Of a DNA stretch of 10,702 bases, positions 4,110 through 10,702 are shown piece by piece. Under the pieces are notes generated by a model. That model was not told where the DNA came from. It was given only the letters and a program-made list of their open reading frames with translations, and made no database searches. The stretch covers positions 1 to 10,702 of the forward strand of contig JAUZPT010000068.1 of the NCBI GenBank assembly GCA_030705745.1. The letters are read 5' to 3'. The translations under genes and the position numbers were made by a program. Within the stretch, counting starts at the first letter, position 1, and the number at the start of each line of letters is the position of its first letter. The stretch is from Bacillota bacterium (GTDB lineage: Bacteria; Bacillota; Bacilli; Bacillales; Cytobacillaceae).

Positions 4110-5600
4110 TCACAAGCTCCAGTCCAACGCCTTCAGCCATTCCGACAGCTTTTCAATGTCTTTTGAAAAAATCCTGTCCTGTTTAATTGATGGTACAATA
4201 TTTCTGCCCGCTTCATAAAAATCCCTTGTCTGCGAAGCCATTTTTTCAATCCCGCGATATTCAACCGCCTGCATGGCACAAATGCACTCAATCGCGATGA
4301 CCCTTCTGGCATTTTGAATAATTTGATACGCATGCCTGGCAGCAATCGTTCCCATGCTCACATGATCTTCCTGATTCGCAGAAGAAGGGATGGAGTCGAC
4401 ACTGGCTGGATGGGCAAGCGTCTTATTTTCGGAAACAAGCGCTGCAGCAGCATATTGCATGATCATCGCTCCCGATTGCAAACCTGGTTCAGGACTTAGG
4501 AAGGGAGGCAGGTCATTTAATTGCGGATTAACCAATCTTTCAATGCGCCGCTCTGAAATATTTGCAAGTTCTGCTACCGCAATTTTCATAAAATCCATCG
4601 CAAACGCGATTGGCTGGCCATGAAAATTCCCCCCGGAAACAATACTCTCCCCATTTTCAAAAATGAGTGGATTATCCGTTGCGGCATTCATCTCAATCTC
4701 GAGCTTTTCTTTTACATAATCAAGCACCTGCCAGGAAGCTCCATGTACCTGTGGAATGCATCGCAACGAATACGCATCCTGGACCCTCAGTTCCCCTTGT
4801 TTGGTTGTTAAAGCACTGTCATTTAAATAAAGCCTAATCCTTCTGGCAGTTTCAATTTGTTGAGAGTACCCTCTGGCAATGTGAATTTCTTCTGTAAATG
4901 CGTCAATGATGGCGTTCAAGCCTTCCAACGTTACTGCCGCAATCAGCTCACTTTGGAATGCCAATTGTTCAGCTTCTAAATAACCGATGACTCCCATCGC
5001 GGTCATCGCCTGTGTCCCATTGATGAGTGCCAGACCTTCCTTTGCCTCCAGCGTCACAGGTGAAATTCCTTCTTGTTTGAATGCCTCCATGCTATTCACT
5101 TGATGCCCTTTATAAAATACTTCACCTTCCCCAATAAGCACTAAGGCAAGATGGGAAAGAGGCGCTAAATCTCCGCTTGCTCCAAGAGAACCTTGCTGCG
5201 GAATGACAGGAATAATATCTTTATTAAACAATTCCACCAGCCGTTCAATGATCACTGATCTGACGCCTGAGTATCCTTTTAACAGAGCATTCGCACGCAA
5301 AAGAAGCATCGCTTTGGAAACAATGAGCGGAAAAGGTTCGCCGATTCCACAAGCGTGGGACCGGATTAAATTTAACTGCAAATCGCGGACATGCGCTGCA
5401 TCAATTAATACGTCACTAAACTTTCCAAATCCGGTATTGATCCCATAGACAACTTTTTTTTCCGATACGATCCGTTCCACTGCTTCTCTGCTTCTTTGAA
5501 CAGCATCCATGCTTTCATCCGAAATGCTAATTTTTTCATTTTGAAATAATGCCTTCTTTGCCTGTTGCAACGTCAATGTATTACCGTTCAGCACAACCAC
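4110..5600 (-). CDS. hutH: Histidine ammonia-lyase
   Basis: HutH removes ammonia from L-histidine to give trans-urocanate, the first step of histidine use as carbon and nitrogen source, in the cytoplasm. The protein is close to B. subtilis HutH throughout. Ala-Ser-Gly at 141-143 ([14 protein letters not shown]) forms the MIO electrophilic cofactor, and Tyr52 lies in [10 protein letters not shown]. Later family blocks are [44 protein letters not shown] and [13 protein letters not shown] chose the GTG at 5600, giving 496 residues. It follows AGGTGA closely (5 nt) and aligns with the B. subtilis start ([10 protein letters not shown] against MVTLDGSSLT as I recall it). Upstream in-frame ATGs lie within the leader. 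hutU, hutI and hutG, which follow hutH in B. subtilis, are absent: a terminator follows and the next gene faces it. The leader contains a strong terminator. Confidence 0.96.
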   Translation of the reverse strand: MVVLNGNTLTLQQAKKALFQNEKISISDESMDAVQRSREAVERIVSEKKVVYGINTGFGKFSDVLIDAAHVRDLQLNLIRSHACGIGEPFPLIVSKAMLLLRANALLKGYSGVRSVIIERLVELFNKDIIPVIPQQGSLGASGDLAPLSHLALVLIGEGEVFYKGHQVNSMEAFKQEGISPVTLEAKEGLALINGTQAMTAMGVIGYLEAEQLAFQSELIAAVTLEGLNAIIDAFTEEIHIARGYSQQIETARRIRLYLNDSALTTKQGELRVQDAYSLRCIPQVHGASWQVLDYVKEKLEIEMNAATDNPLIFENGESIVSGGNFHGQPIAFAMDFMKIAVAELANISERRIERLVNPQLNDLPPFLSPEPGLQSGAMIMQYAAAALVSENKTLAHPASVDSIPSSANQEDHVSMGTIAARHAYQIIQNARRVIAIECICAMQAVEYRGIEKMASQTRDFYEAGRNIVPSIKQDRIFSKDIEKLSEWLKALDWSL

Positions 5601-5634
5601 ATTTCTCACCTCTACCATATTAGTACAATAAAGA

Positions 5635-5680
5635 AAAAAGCCGTTTTTCAAATCATCTCCGATTTGAAAAACAGCCTCTT
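5635..5680 (-). terminator. Leader terminator (attenuator) upstream of hutH
   Basis: In the minus-strand RNA a perfect 12-bp stem (5672-5661 with 5654-5643, GTTTTTCAAATC / GATTTGAAAAAC) has a six-base loop. It extends outward through eight more pairs including G-U pairs, then runs into CTTTTTTCTTT. It lies 34 nt before the hutH start and downstream of the best hutH promoter. It would stop hutH transcription unless an antiterminator acts. The B. subtilis hut operon is controlled by HutP antitermination. I see no HutP-type array of UAG triplets at 4-nt spacing here, so the regulator is unknown. Confidence 0.75.
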
Positions 5681-5774
5681 TTCTTGCGTTATTCCTATTG
5701 TTGCTTCAGTCACGTTCATCATTCCATTCAGCAGTATCAGTATTTGATTCGGAAATTTAAGAATTATCAATTTA

Positions 5775-5804
5775 ATTGTAAGATTTTAAAAAACATATTG
5801 TCAA
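5775..5804 (-). promoter_or_regulatory. Sigma-A promoter of hutH
   Basis: A perfect TTGACA (5804-5799), an 18-bp spacer and TACAAT (5780-5775, 5 of 6). The start site near 5768 gives a ~168-nt leader containing the attenuator at 5635-5680. Confidence 0.65.
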
Positions 5805-5821
5805 TCTAAATATTCCATTTT

Positions 5822-5852
5822 ATTTCGATTTCCTCAATTACAAAATCGAAAT
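5822..5852. repeat. Perfect 10-bp inverted repeat in the hutH-topB divergent region
   Basis: ATTTCGATTT (5822-5831) and AAATCGAAAT (5843-5852) with an 11-bp spacer, so the half-site centres are 21 bp apart, two turns of the helix. It lies directly upstream of the topB promoter region and upstream of the hutH -35. That fits a binding site for a dimeric regulator. No regulator can be named. Confidence 0.5.
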
Positions 5853-5881
5853 TACAAAAACGAACTTGTTTCCGTTATACT
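5853..5881 (+). promoter_or_regulatory. Possible topB promoter
   Basis: TATACT (5876-5881, 5 of 6 to TATAAT) with a poor -35, TACAAA, 17 bp upstream. It is the best candidate in the 43 bases before the topB ribosome binding site. Confidence 0.4.
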
Positions 5882-5924
5882 GTATGAAGGTTAACACAGT
5901 TATGCGCGAATGAAAGGAGTAATT

Positions 5925-8015
5925 ATGAAATCTCTTGTACTTGCAGAAAAGCCGAGCGTGGCCCGTGAATTGGCTCGTGTCCTCGGATGCAATCAAACAC
6001 ATAAAAGCTATCTCGAAGGAAACCAATACATTGTGACATGGGCTCTAGGCCATTTGATCGAATTAAAAATGCCCGAGCACTATGATAATAAATATAAAAC
6101 ATGGAATCTTGAAGATTTGCCCATCATTCCACCTAAAATGGGGTTACAGGTCATTAAACAGACAAGCCATCAATACAGGGCGATCGAAAGCTTGGCAAAG
6201 CGGAATGACATTAAAGAATGCATCATTGCAACCGACGCAGGGCGTGAGGGAGAACTCGTCGCCCGCTGGATTTTAGAAAAAATGAATTGGAAAAAACCGA
6301 TTAAACGGCTATGGATTTCTTCACAAACGGACCGCGCCATTAAAGAAGGCTTCAAGCAATTGAAGCCAGGCAAGCAATACGATGACCTTTATCATTCTGC
6401 CGTTTGCCGGGCTGAAGCTGATTGGCTGATCGGACTGAATGTCACCAGGGCATTAACGACGAAATATAAAGATCCTCTTTCAGCGGGCCGTGTGCAGACG
6501 CCCACCCTTTCCATGGTATTGGAGCGTGAGGAGCAGATACAAAAGTTTGTCCCGAAGGAATACTGGACTCTAAAGGCTGAAATCGGTCCATTTAAGGCAG
6601 ATTGGGAGAAAAATAATGAAAAACGCATGTTTGAAAAAGAAGCAGCCGAAAAAATTGAGCAGAAAGTAAACGGTGTTCAAGCGGTAATTGAAAAAATCGA
6701 ACGGAAGAAAAAATCCGAACCACAGCCGCTACCATATGATTTGACGGAACTGCAGCGTGATGCCAATAAACGCTTCGGTTTCTCGGCAAAAAAAACATCA
6801 ACTGTCCTTCAGCGACTATACGAACAATACAAATTGGTCACTTATCCAAGAACAGATTCCCGATTCTTAACGACCGATATGGAGGCTACGATGGCTGACC
6901 GCCTTGAGGGAATGCTTGGAGGATATAAGGATGAAGTACGTCCACTGCTTGGAAACAAAGGAAAAGTGCTGGCAAAGCGCGTATTTAATAATGAAAAGGT
7001 CACAGACCATCATGCCATCATTCCAACGGAGGAACGCCTTCATTTAAGTGACCTCGATAATGATGAGCGCAAGCTTTATGATTTGATTGCGAGAAGGTTT
7101 TTGGCACTGTTTTACCCGGCATATGAATTTGAAACGATTGACACGATTATGAAAGCAGCAGGCGAAACTTTTACAGCCAGAGAAACGGTCGTTATCGCCC
7201 CTGGCTTCAAAACTGTTTTGAGCAAGGAAGATGTTCCAGCTTCAACACAAGCAGTTCAAAAGTTGACTCAAGGGCAATCATTTACTGTGAAAAATCCATC
7301 ACTGCAACAAAAATGGACGGAACCACCACTACGCTTTTCGGAAGCAGATATACTCGGACAAATGGAGAAATTCGGTCTCGGGACACCCGCAACGAGAGCA
7401 GAGATTATCGAAAGACTGGTCGAATCCGAAGTGGTCGATCGGCAAAATGGACGTTTCCATCCAACGAAAAAAGGAAAGCAACTCATTGATCTAGTGAACG
7501 ATGAATTGAAATCACCTGAATTGACCGCCAAATGGGAGCGTGAACTGGAGCTGATTTCAAAAGGAAAAGGAGATGCAAAGGCCTTTTCCCAAAAAATCCG
7601 CCGTCAGACAGAGCAGCTTGTAGCTGAAGTGAAAATTAGCGACAAGTCGTACCGAGCTCATAATTTAACAGGGTCTAAATGTCCTGAGTGCGATGCCTTC
7701 CTGAAAGAAAGAAATACGAAGGATGGAAAAATTCTTGTTTGCTCCAATCTGGAATGTTCCTACCGAAAACGCAAAGATCCAAAGCTTTCAAATCGAAGGT
7801 GCCCACAATGCCATAAAAAGATGGAGATGCACGATGGTAAAGCCGGTTTATACTTCCAATGCCGTCGCTGCAATGTCGTTGAAAAAGCAGAAGAAAAGAA
7901 AAAAGCTGTAAACAAACGCGAAGAACGAAAGCTTGTCCAGCAGTACACAAAAAATGAAAGCTTTGGCAACAGCCTCGGTGACCTGCTCAAGCAGGCAATG
8001 AATAAGGAAGAATAA
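5925..8015 (+). CDS. topB: Type IA DNA topoisomerase (topoisomerase III, TopB-like)
   Basis: It cuts one DNA strand through a 5'-phosphotyrosine and passes another strand, which relaxes negative supercoils and resolves recombination or replication intermediates. The TOPRIM domain shows LAEKPSVAREL with Glu8 and DAGREGEL (104-111). The catalytic tyrosine is Tyr307 in LVTYPRTDSRFL. Further blocks are SAGRVQTPTLS, YDLTELQRDANKRFGFSA and FGLGTPATRAEII. The C-terminus has two four-Cys zinc modules (Cys586/589/606/611 and Cys626/629/646/649), then a Lys-rich tail. I chose the ATG at 5925, which has AAAGGAG at 5 nt and matches the TopB N-terminus; an ATG five codons upstream would include the Shine-Dalgarno. 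The 696 residues are somewhat shorter than B. subtilis TopB as I recall it, lacking an insert before GLGTPATRAEI, so this could be a second type IA paralogue. A transporter gene follows after 46 nt. Confidence 0.93.
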   Translation: MKSLVLAEKPSVARELARVLGCNQTHKSYLEGNQYIVTWALGHLIELKMPEHYDNKYKTWNLEDLPIIPPKMGLQVIKQTSHQYRAIESLAKRNDIKECIIATDAGREGELVARWILEKMNWKKPIKRLWISSQTDRAIKEGFKQLKPGKQYDDLYHSAVCRAEADWLIGLNVTRALTTKYKDPLSAGRVQTPTLSMVLEREEQIQKFVPKEYWTLKAEIGPFKADWEKNNEKRMFEKEAAEKIEQKVNGVQAVIEKIERKKKSEPQPLPYDLTELQRDANKRFGFSAKKTSTVLQRLYEQYKLVTYPRTDSRFLTTDMEATMADRLEGMLGGYKDEVRPLLGNKGKVLAKRVFNNEKVTDHHAIIPTEERLHLSDLDNDERKLYDLIARRFLALFYPAYEFETIDTIMKAAGETFTARETVVIAPGFKTVLSKEDVPASTQAVQKLTQGQSFTVKNPSLQQKWTEPPLRFSEADILGQMEKFGLGTPATRAEIIERLVESEVVDRQNGRFHPTKKGKQLIDLVNDELKSPELTAKWERELELISKGKGDAKAFSQKIRRQTEQLVAEVKISDKSYRAHNLTGSKCPECDAFLKERNTKDGKILVCSNLECSYRKRKDPKLSNRRCPQCHKKMEMHDGKAGLYFQCRRCNVVEKAEEKKKAVNKREERKLVQQYTKNESFGNSLGDLLKQAMNKEE

Positions 8016-8061
8016 TAGAAAGATTTCCTTGCACCATTAGCTGGGAAACGAGGATTTTTTT

Positions 8062-9330
8062 ATGAAAATTAAAGATTGGGATCGGAATCTAAAGGTCCGC
8101 CTATTTGGCGAAGCAATGATGAACGTAACGTTTTGGATGTTCTTTCCGTTTTTGACGATTTATTTTGCAGACGAATTCGGAAAAAGTAAAGCAGGTATAC
8201 TACTAATATTTTCACAGCTATTTTCCGTTTTCGCCAACCTAATGGGAGGATATTGCGCAGACCGGTTCGGCCGCAAGCGCATGATGGTCCTTTCTGCCAT
8301 CGGTCAGGGTATTTCCTTTATCATTTTTGGCATTGCTAATTCTCCTTGGATTCACTCTCCCTGGACCAGTTTCGTTTGTTTTGCCTTCGCCGGGGTCTTT
8401 GGCGCCATTTATTGGCCTGCGAGCCAGGCGATGGTAGCCGATGTTGTAGAGGAAAAAGATCGAAGCAGCGTTTTCGCCATTTTTTATACTTCCATTAATA
8501 TTGCTGTAGTCATTGGTCCTGTACTTGGAGCGATCTTTTATGTGCATTATCGCCTGCAGGTCATGATCATCGCTGGACTGATTTGTCTTCTGCTCGGATT
8601 CATCTTGGCAAAATGGACAAGAGAAACAGCTCCCACTCGTTTGGATGATGTGAAACATAGTGGAAAGTGGTATTTCTTTTTGCAAAATCAATTGAAAGAC
8701 TACGCAGTAATAAGCAGGGACAAAACATTTCTGCTTTTTATCATTGCTGGTGTCCTCGGTGCCCAAACCTTTATGCAGCTTGATTTATTACTTCCAGTTT
8801 ATATGAAGGACATCATGGGCAATCAGAAGCTCCTTTCCATTGGAAATTGGTCGTTTACCATCAAAGGGGAACAGGCCTTTGGCATTGTGCTTTCTGAGAA
8901 CGGATTGATCGTTGCTTTACTCACAGTCTTTGTGACGAAGTGGATGCTTAAGTTCAGCGAACGCAATGTGTTTGTTTTATCCTCTATTCTCTTTGCACTT
9001 GCAATTCTTTACTTTGGGCAAACACAATTTATTTGGGGATTCATCGTCGCAATGGCCATATATACATTTGGCGAGTTAATGACTGCCGGGCTGCAGCAAA
9101 GCTTCGTTTCGAAGCTTGCTCCGGAACAGATGAGAGGCCAATATTTCGCGGCTGCCAGTTTGCGATACACGCTCGGCCGGACTATTGCCCCCCTCTCAAT
9201 TCCGCTGTCTCAGTGGATTGGATATGAACAGACGTTTTTTATTCTCTTCCTGATTTCCTTAGTCAGCGGGGCTTTATATTGGTTTATGTATTATTTTTTT
9301 GAAAAGCAAAAAGAAAAGGCCTTTGTGTAA
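8062..9330 (+). CDS. Major facilitator superfamily transporter, substrate unknown
   Basis: A 422-residue inner-membrane protein with about twelve hydrophobic segments in two halves, joined by a charged cytoplasmic loop (about 188-220, ETAPTRLDDVKHSGKW). MFS motif A is present after the second helix (GGYCADRFGRKRMM, about 62-75). A motif C-like GPVLGA occurs in helix 5, typical of proton-driven drug and metabolite exporters. An unusual polar stretch (GNQKLLSIGNWSFTIKGEQ) lies between helices 7 and 8 on the outside. The ATG has GAGGA at 7 nt. It is 46 nt after topB on the same strand with no clear terminator, so it may be co-transcribed. Its resemblance is to multidrug efflux-like Bacillus MFS proteins, and the substrate cannot be read from sequence. 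Confidence 0.88.
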   Translation: MKIKDWDRNLKVRLFGEAMMNVTFWMFFPFLTIYFADEFGKSKAGILLIFSQLFSVFANLMGGYCADRFGRKRMMVLSAIGQGISFIIFGIANSPWIHSPWTSFVCFAFAGVFGAIYWPASQAMVADVVEEKDRSSVFAIFYTSINIAVVIGPVLGAIFYVHYRLQVMIIAGLICLLLGFILAKWTRETAPTRLDDVKHSGKWYFFLQNQLKDYAVISRDKTFLLFIIAGVLGAQTFMQLDLLLPVYMKDIMGNQKLLSIGNWSFTIKGEQAFGIVLSENGLIVALLTVFVTKWMLKFSERNVFVLSSILFALAILYFGQTQFIWGFIVAMAIYTFGELMTAGLQQSFVSKLAPEQMRGQYFAAASLRYTLGRTIAPLSIPLSQWIGYEQTFFILFLISLVSGALYWFMYYFFEKQKEKAFV

Positions 9331-9440
9331 GCAGCTGCTAAATAATCAGGTGCTAAACAGGCTCAACAAGCTATTAGTTTCTTTTTTAAAATAAAAGAGA
9401 TACTATATACATGAAGATTCTGACAAAGGAGACTGAAAAA

Positions 9441-10673
9441 ATGAGCAAATTTCAAACAAATCTCGAAAAATACGCTGAATTGGCGGTTAAAGTTGGGGTA
9501 AATATTCAAAAGGGCCAAACGCTGGTAGTAAATACTTCCATTGATGCAGCAGAGTTTGTCCGTTTAGTCGTTAAAAAAGCATACGAAACAGGTGCACGCA
9601 ATGTAATCGTCAATTGGGCCGATGATGCTGTTACACGCACCAAATATGAATTGGCTCCCGATGAAGCATTTACGGAATATCCACAATGGAGAGCGAAGGA
9701 AATTGAAGAGCTTGGTGAAAATGGGGCTGCGTTTATGTCGATCGTTTCTTCAAGCCCTGATTTATTAAAAGGCGTCGATTCTGAACGTATTTCGAACTTT
9801 CAAAAAGCTGCAGGGAAAGCATTGGCAAAGTACCGCAAGTTTATTCAAACAGATAAAGTGAGCTGGACAGTTATTGCTGCGCCATCAGCGCAATGGGCTG
9901 CAAAGGTTTTTCCTGATGTGCCTGCTGATCAACAGATCGAAAAATTATGGGAGGTTATTTTCAAGGCTTGCCGTGTGGATGCGGAAAATCCTGTGGAAGC
10001 GTGGAAAAAGCATGATGAAACCCTTCACGAAAAGGTTAAGTATTTGAATGAAAAACGGTACATAAAACTTCACTATAAAGCTCTGGGAACAGATTTGACA
10101 ATTGAGCTTCCAAAAGAACATATTTGGGTTGGTGCCGGAAGCACTAATCATGACGACAATGAATTCATGGCAAATATGCCAACCGAGGAAGTTTTCACTG
10201 TTCCTTTAAAAACAGGGGTAAACAGAGTGGTTTCCAGCACGAAACCGCTAAGCTACGGTGGAAACATCATCGACCGTTTCGAAATAACGTTTGAAGAAGG
10301 CCGTATCGTTGGAGTTAAAGCGGAAGAAGGCGAAGAAATCCTTAAAAAGCTTGTTGATACAGATGAGGGCTCTCATTATCTTGGTGAAGTAGCGCTTGTT
10401 CCGTTTAACTCACCAATTTCTCAATCAAACATTCTTTTCTTCAATACATTATTTGATGAAAATGCTTCCAATCACTTGGCAATTGGAAGCGCCTATGCAT
10501 TTTGCATTGAAGGCGGCAAAAAGATGTCATCCGAAGAACTTGAAAAGAATGGCCTGAATCAAAGTCTGACACATGTTGATTTCATGATTGGATCTTCAGA
10601 AATGGATATCGACGGAATCACTGCCGATGGTAAGACAGAAGCAGTCTTCCGCAACGGCAATTGGGCGTTTTAA
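9441..10673 (+). CDS. ampS: M29-family metallo-aminopeptidase (AmpS/PepS type)
   Basis: A cytoplasmic exopeptidase that removes N-terminal residues from peptides with two metal ions in the active site. The 410 residues match the usual length of Bacillus AmpS. By family alignment the metal ligands and active-site residues are visible: Glu250 (PTEEVFTVP), Glu316 (LGEVALVP), His345 (NASNHLAIGSAY), Tyr352, and His378 and Asp380 (THVDFMIG). The N-terminus NLEKYAELAVKVGVNIQKGQ is typical. I chose the ATG at 9441 with AAAGGAG at 9 nt. An in-frame ATG ten codons upstream would put that Shine-Dalgarno inside the gene and lacks its own. A TACTAT at 9401-9406 could be a -10, but the -35 is poor, so promoter placement stays open. 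The 110 nt before it hold no clear terminator for the transporter gene. Confidence 0.94.
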   Translation: MSKFQTNLEKYAELAVKVGVNIQKGQTLVVNTSIDAAEFVRLVVKKAYETGARNVIVNWADDAVTRTKYELAPDEAFTEYPQWRAKEIEELGENGAAFMSIVSSSPDLLKGVDSERISNFQKAAGKALAKYRKFIQTDKVSWTVIAAPSAQWAAKVFPDVPADQQIEKLWEVIFKACRVDAENPVEAWKKHDETLHEKVKYLNEKRYIKLHYKALGTDLTIELPKEHIWVGAGSTNHDDNEFMANMPTEEVFTVPLKTGVNRVVSSTKPLSYGGNIIDRFEITFEEGRIVGVKAEEGEEILKKLVDTDEGSHYLGEVALVPFNSPISQSNILFFNTLFDENASNHLAIGSAYAFCIEGGKKMSSEELEKNGLNQSLTHVDFMIGSSEMDIDGITADGKTEAVFRNGNWAF

Positions 10674-10677
10674 ACAA

Positions 10678-10699
10678 TTTAATCAAACGTTTGATTAAA
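10678..10699. promoter_or_regulatory. Perfect 22-bp palindrome, probable operator
   Basis: TTTAATCAAAC (10678-10688) is followed at once by its exact reverse complement. It lies 4 bases after the aminopeptidase stop. It has no loop bases and no clear T-run in the bases that remain before the window ends, so an operator for a dimeric regulator (the size and symmetry suit TetR-type proteins) is more likely than a terminator. The gene it would control lies beyond the window. Confidence 0.55.
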
Positions 10700-10702
10700 C
10701 AA

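Noticed and set aside
5601..5651. Upstream ATG starts for hutH (5651 and 5618)
   Set aside because: They lack a ribosome binding site and fall in the leader. GTG at 5600 has AGGTGA and aligns with the known HutH start.
5648..5719. 23-codon leader peptide in the hutH leader (starts MNVTEATIG, ends within the terminator stem)
   Set aside because: It overlaps the attenuator in a suggestive way, but it has only a poor ribosome binding site and no histidine codons, so peptide-based attenuation by histidine is not supported.
5600..5720. HutP-type binding sites in the hutH leader
   Set aside because: Scattered NAG triplets occur, but not with the regular four-base spacing of the known HutP sites.
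5745..5760. CodY box near the hutH leader
   Set aside because: The best stretch matches only about 9 of 15 consensus bases, which is common by chance in AT-rich DNA.
5881..5898. CcpA cre site before topB
   Set aside because: It lacks the central CG and has further mismatches.
8239..8766. 175-codon open frame on the - strand opposite the MFS gene
   Set aside because: It is antisense to a clear transporter gene and has a non-protein-like composition with no initiation signal.

Overview
The window looks like chromosomal DNA of a motile, low-GC Gram-positive bacterium of the Bacillaceae in the broad sense. The evidence is strong AGGAGG-type ribosome binding sites, AT-rich intergenic DNA, a SinR C-terminus close to that of Bacillus subtilis, MotA/MotB and HutH closely resembling the Bacillus proteins, and many intrinsic terminators. 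I see no insertion sequence, phage gene, CRISPR array, rRNA or tRNA. The species cannot be named from this sequence.

Left part (1-2550). The window opens in the last ~60 codons of sinR (+ strand), the biofilm master repressor. Facing it is a 49-codon sinI-like antirepressor gene (- strand). The two convergent genes share a perfect 20-bp inverted repeat as a two-way terminator. The short leader of the sinI-like gene folds as a class I cyclic-di-GMP riboswitch, so the second messenger for the motile-to-sessile switch probably acts directly on the antirepressor of SinR. Next on the same strand, upstream in transcription, lies the motA-motB stator operon with a candidate sigma-D promoter.

Middle part (2600-5700). 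A DUF1992 gene (- strand) follows. Then comes an AhpC/Prx1-type peroxiredoxin whose peroxidatic cysteine codon is an in-frame TGA, followed at the right distance by a GC-rich hairpin with a GGUC loop. I read this as a selenocysteine peroxiredoxin with a bacterial SECIS element. It also lacks the usual C-terminal resolving cysteine. A 53-codon hydrophilic protein gene of unknown function diverges from it. A stand-alone hutH (histidine ammonia-lyase, - strand) follows. Its promoter lies ~170 bases upstream of the start codon, and a strong intrinsic terminator sits inside that leader, which implies control by antitermination.

Right part (5820-10702, all + strand). This holds a topB-like type IA topoisomerase, an MFS transporter, and an M29 aminopeptidase (AmpS/PepS type). 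The window ends in a perfect 22-bp palindrome, probably an operator for the next gene outside the window.

The two observations most worth following are the c-di-GMP riboswitch on an antirepressor gene next to sinR and motAB, and the TGA-encoded (selenocysteine) peroxiredoxin. The genome-wide Sec machinery (selA, selB, selC, selD) is not in this window and must be looked for elsewhere.
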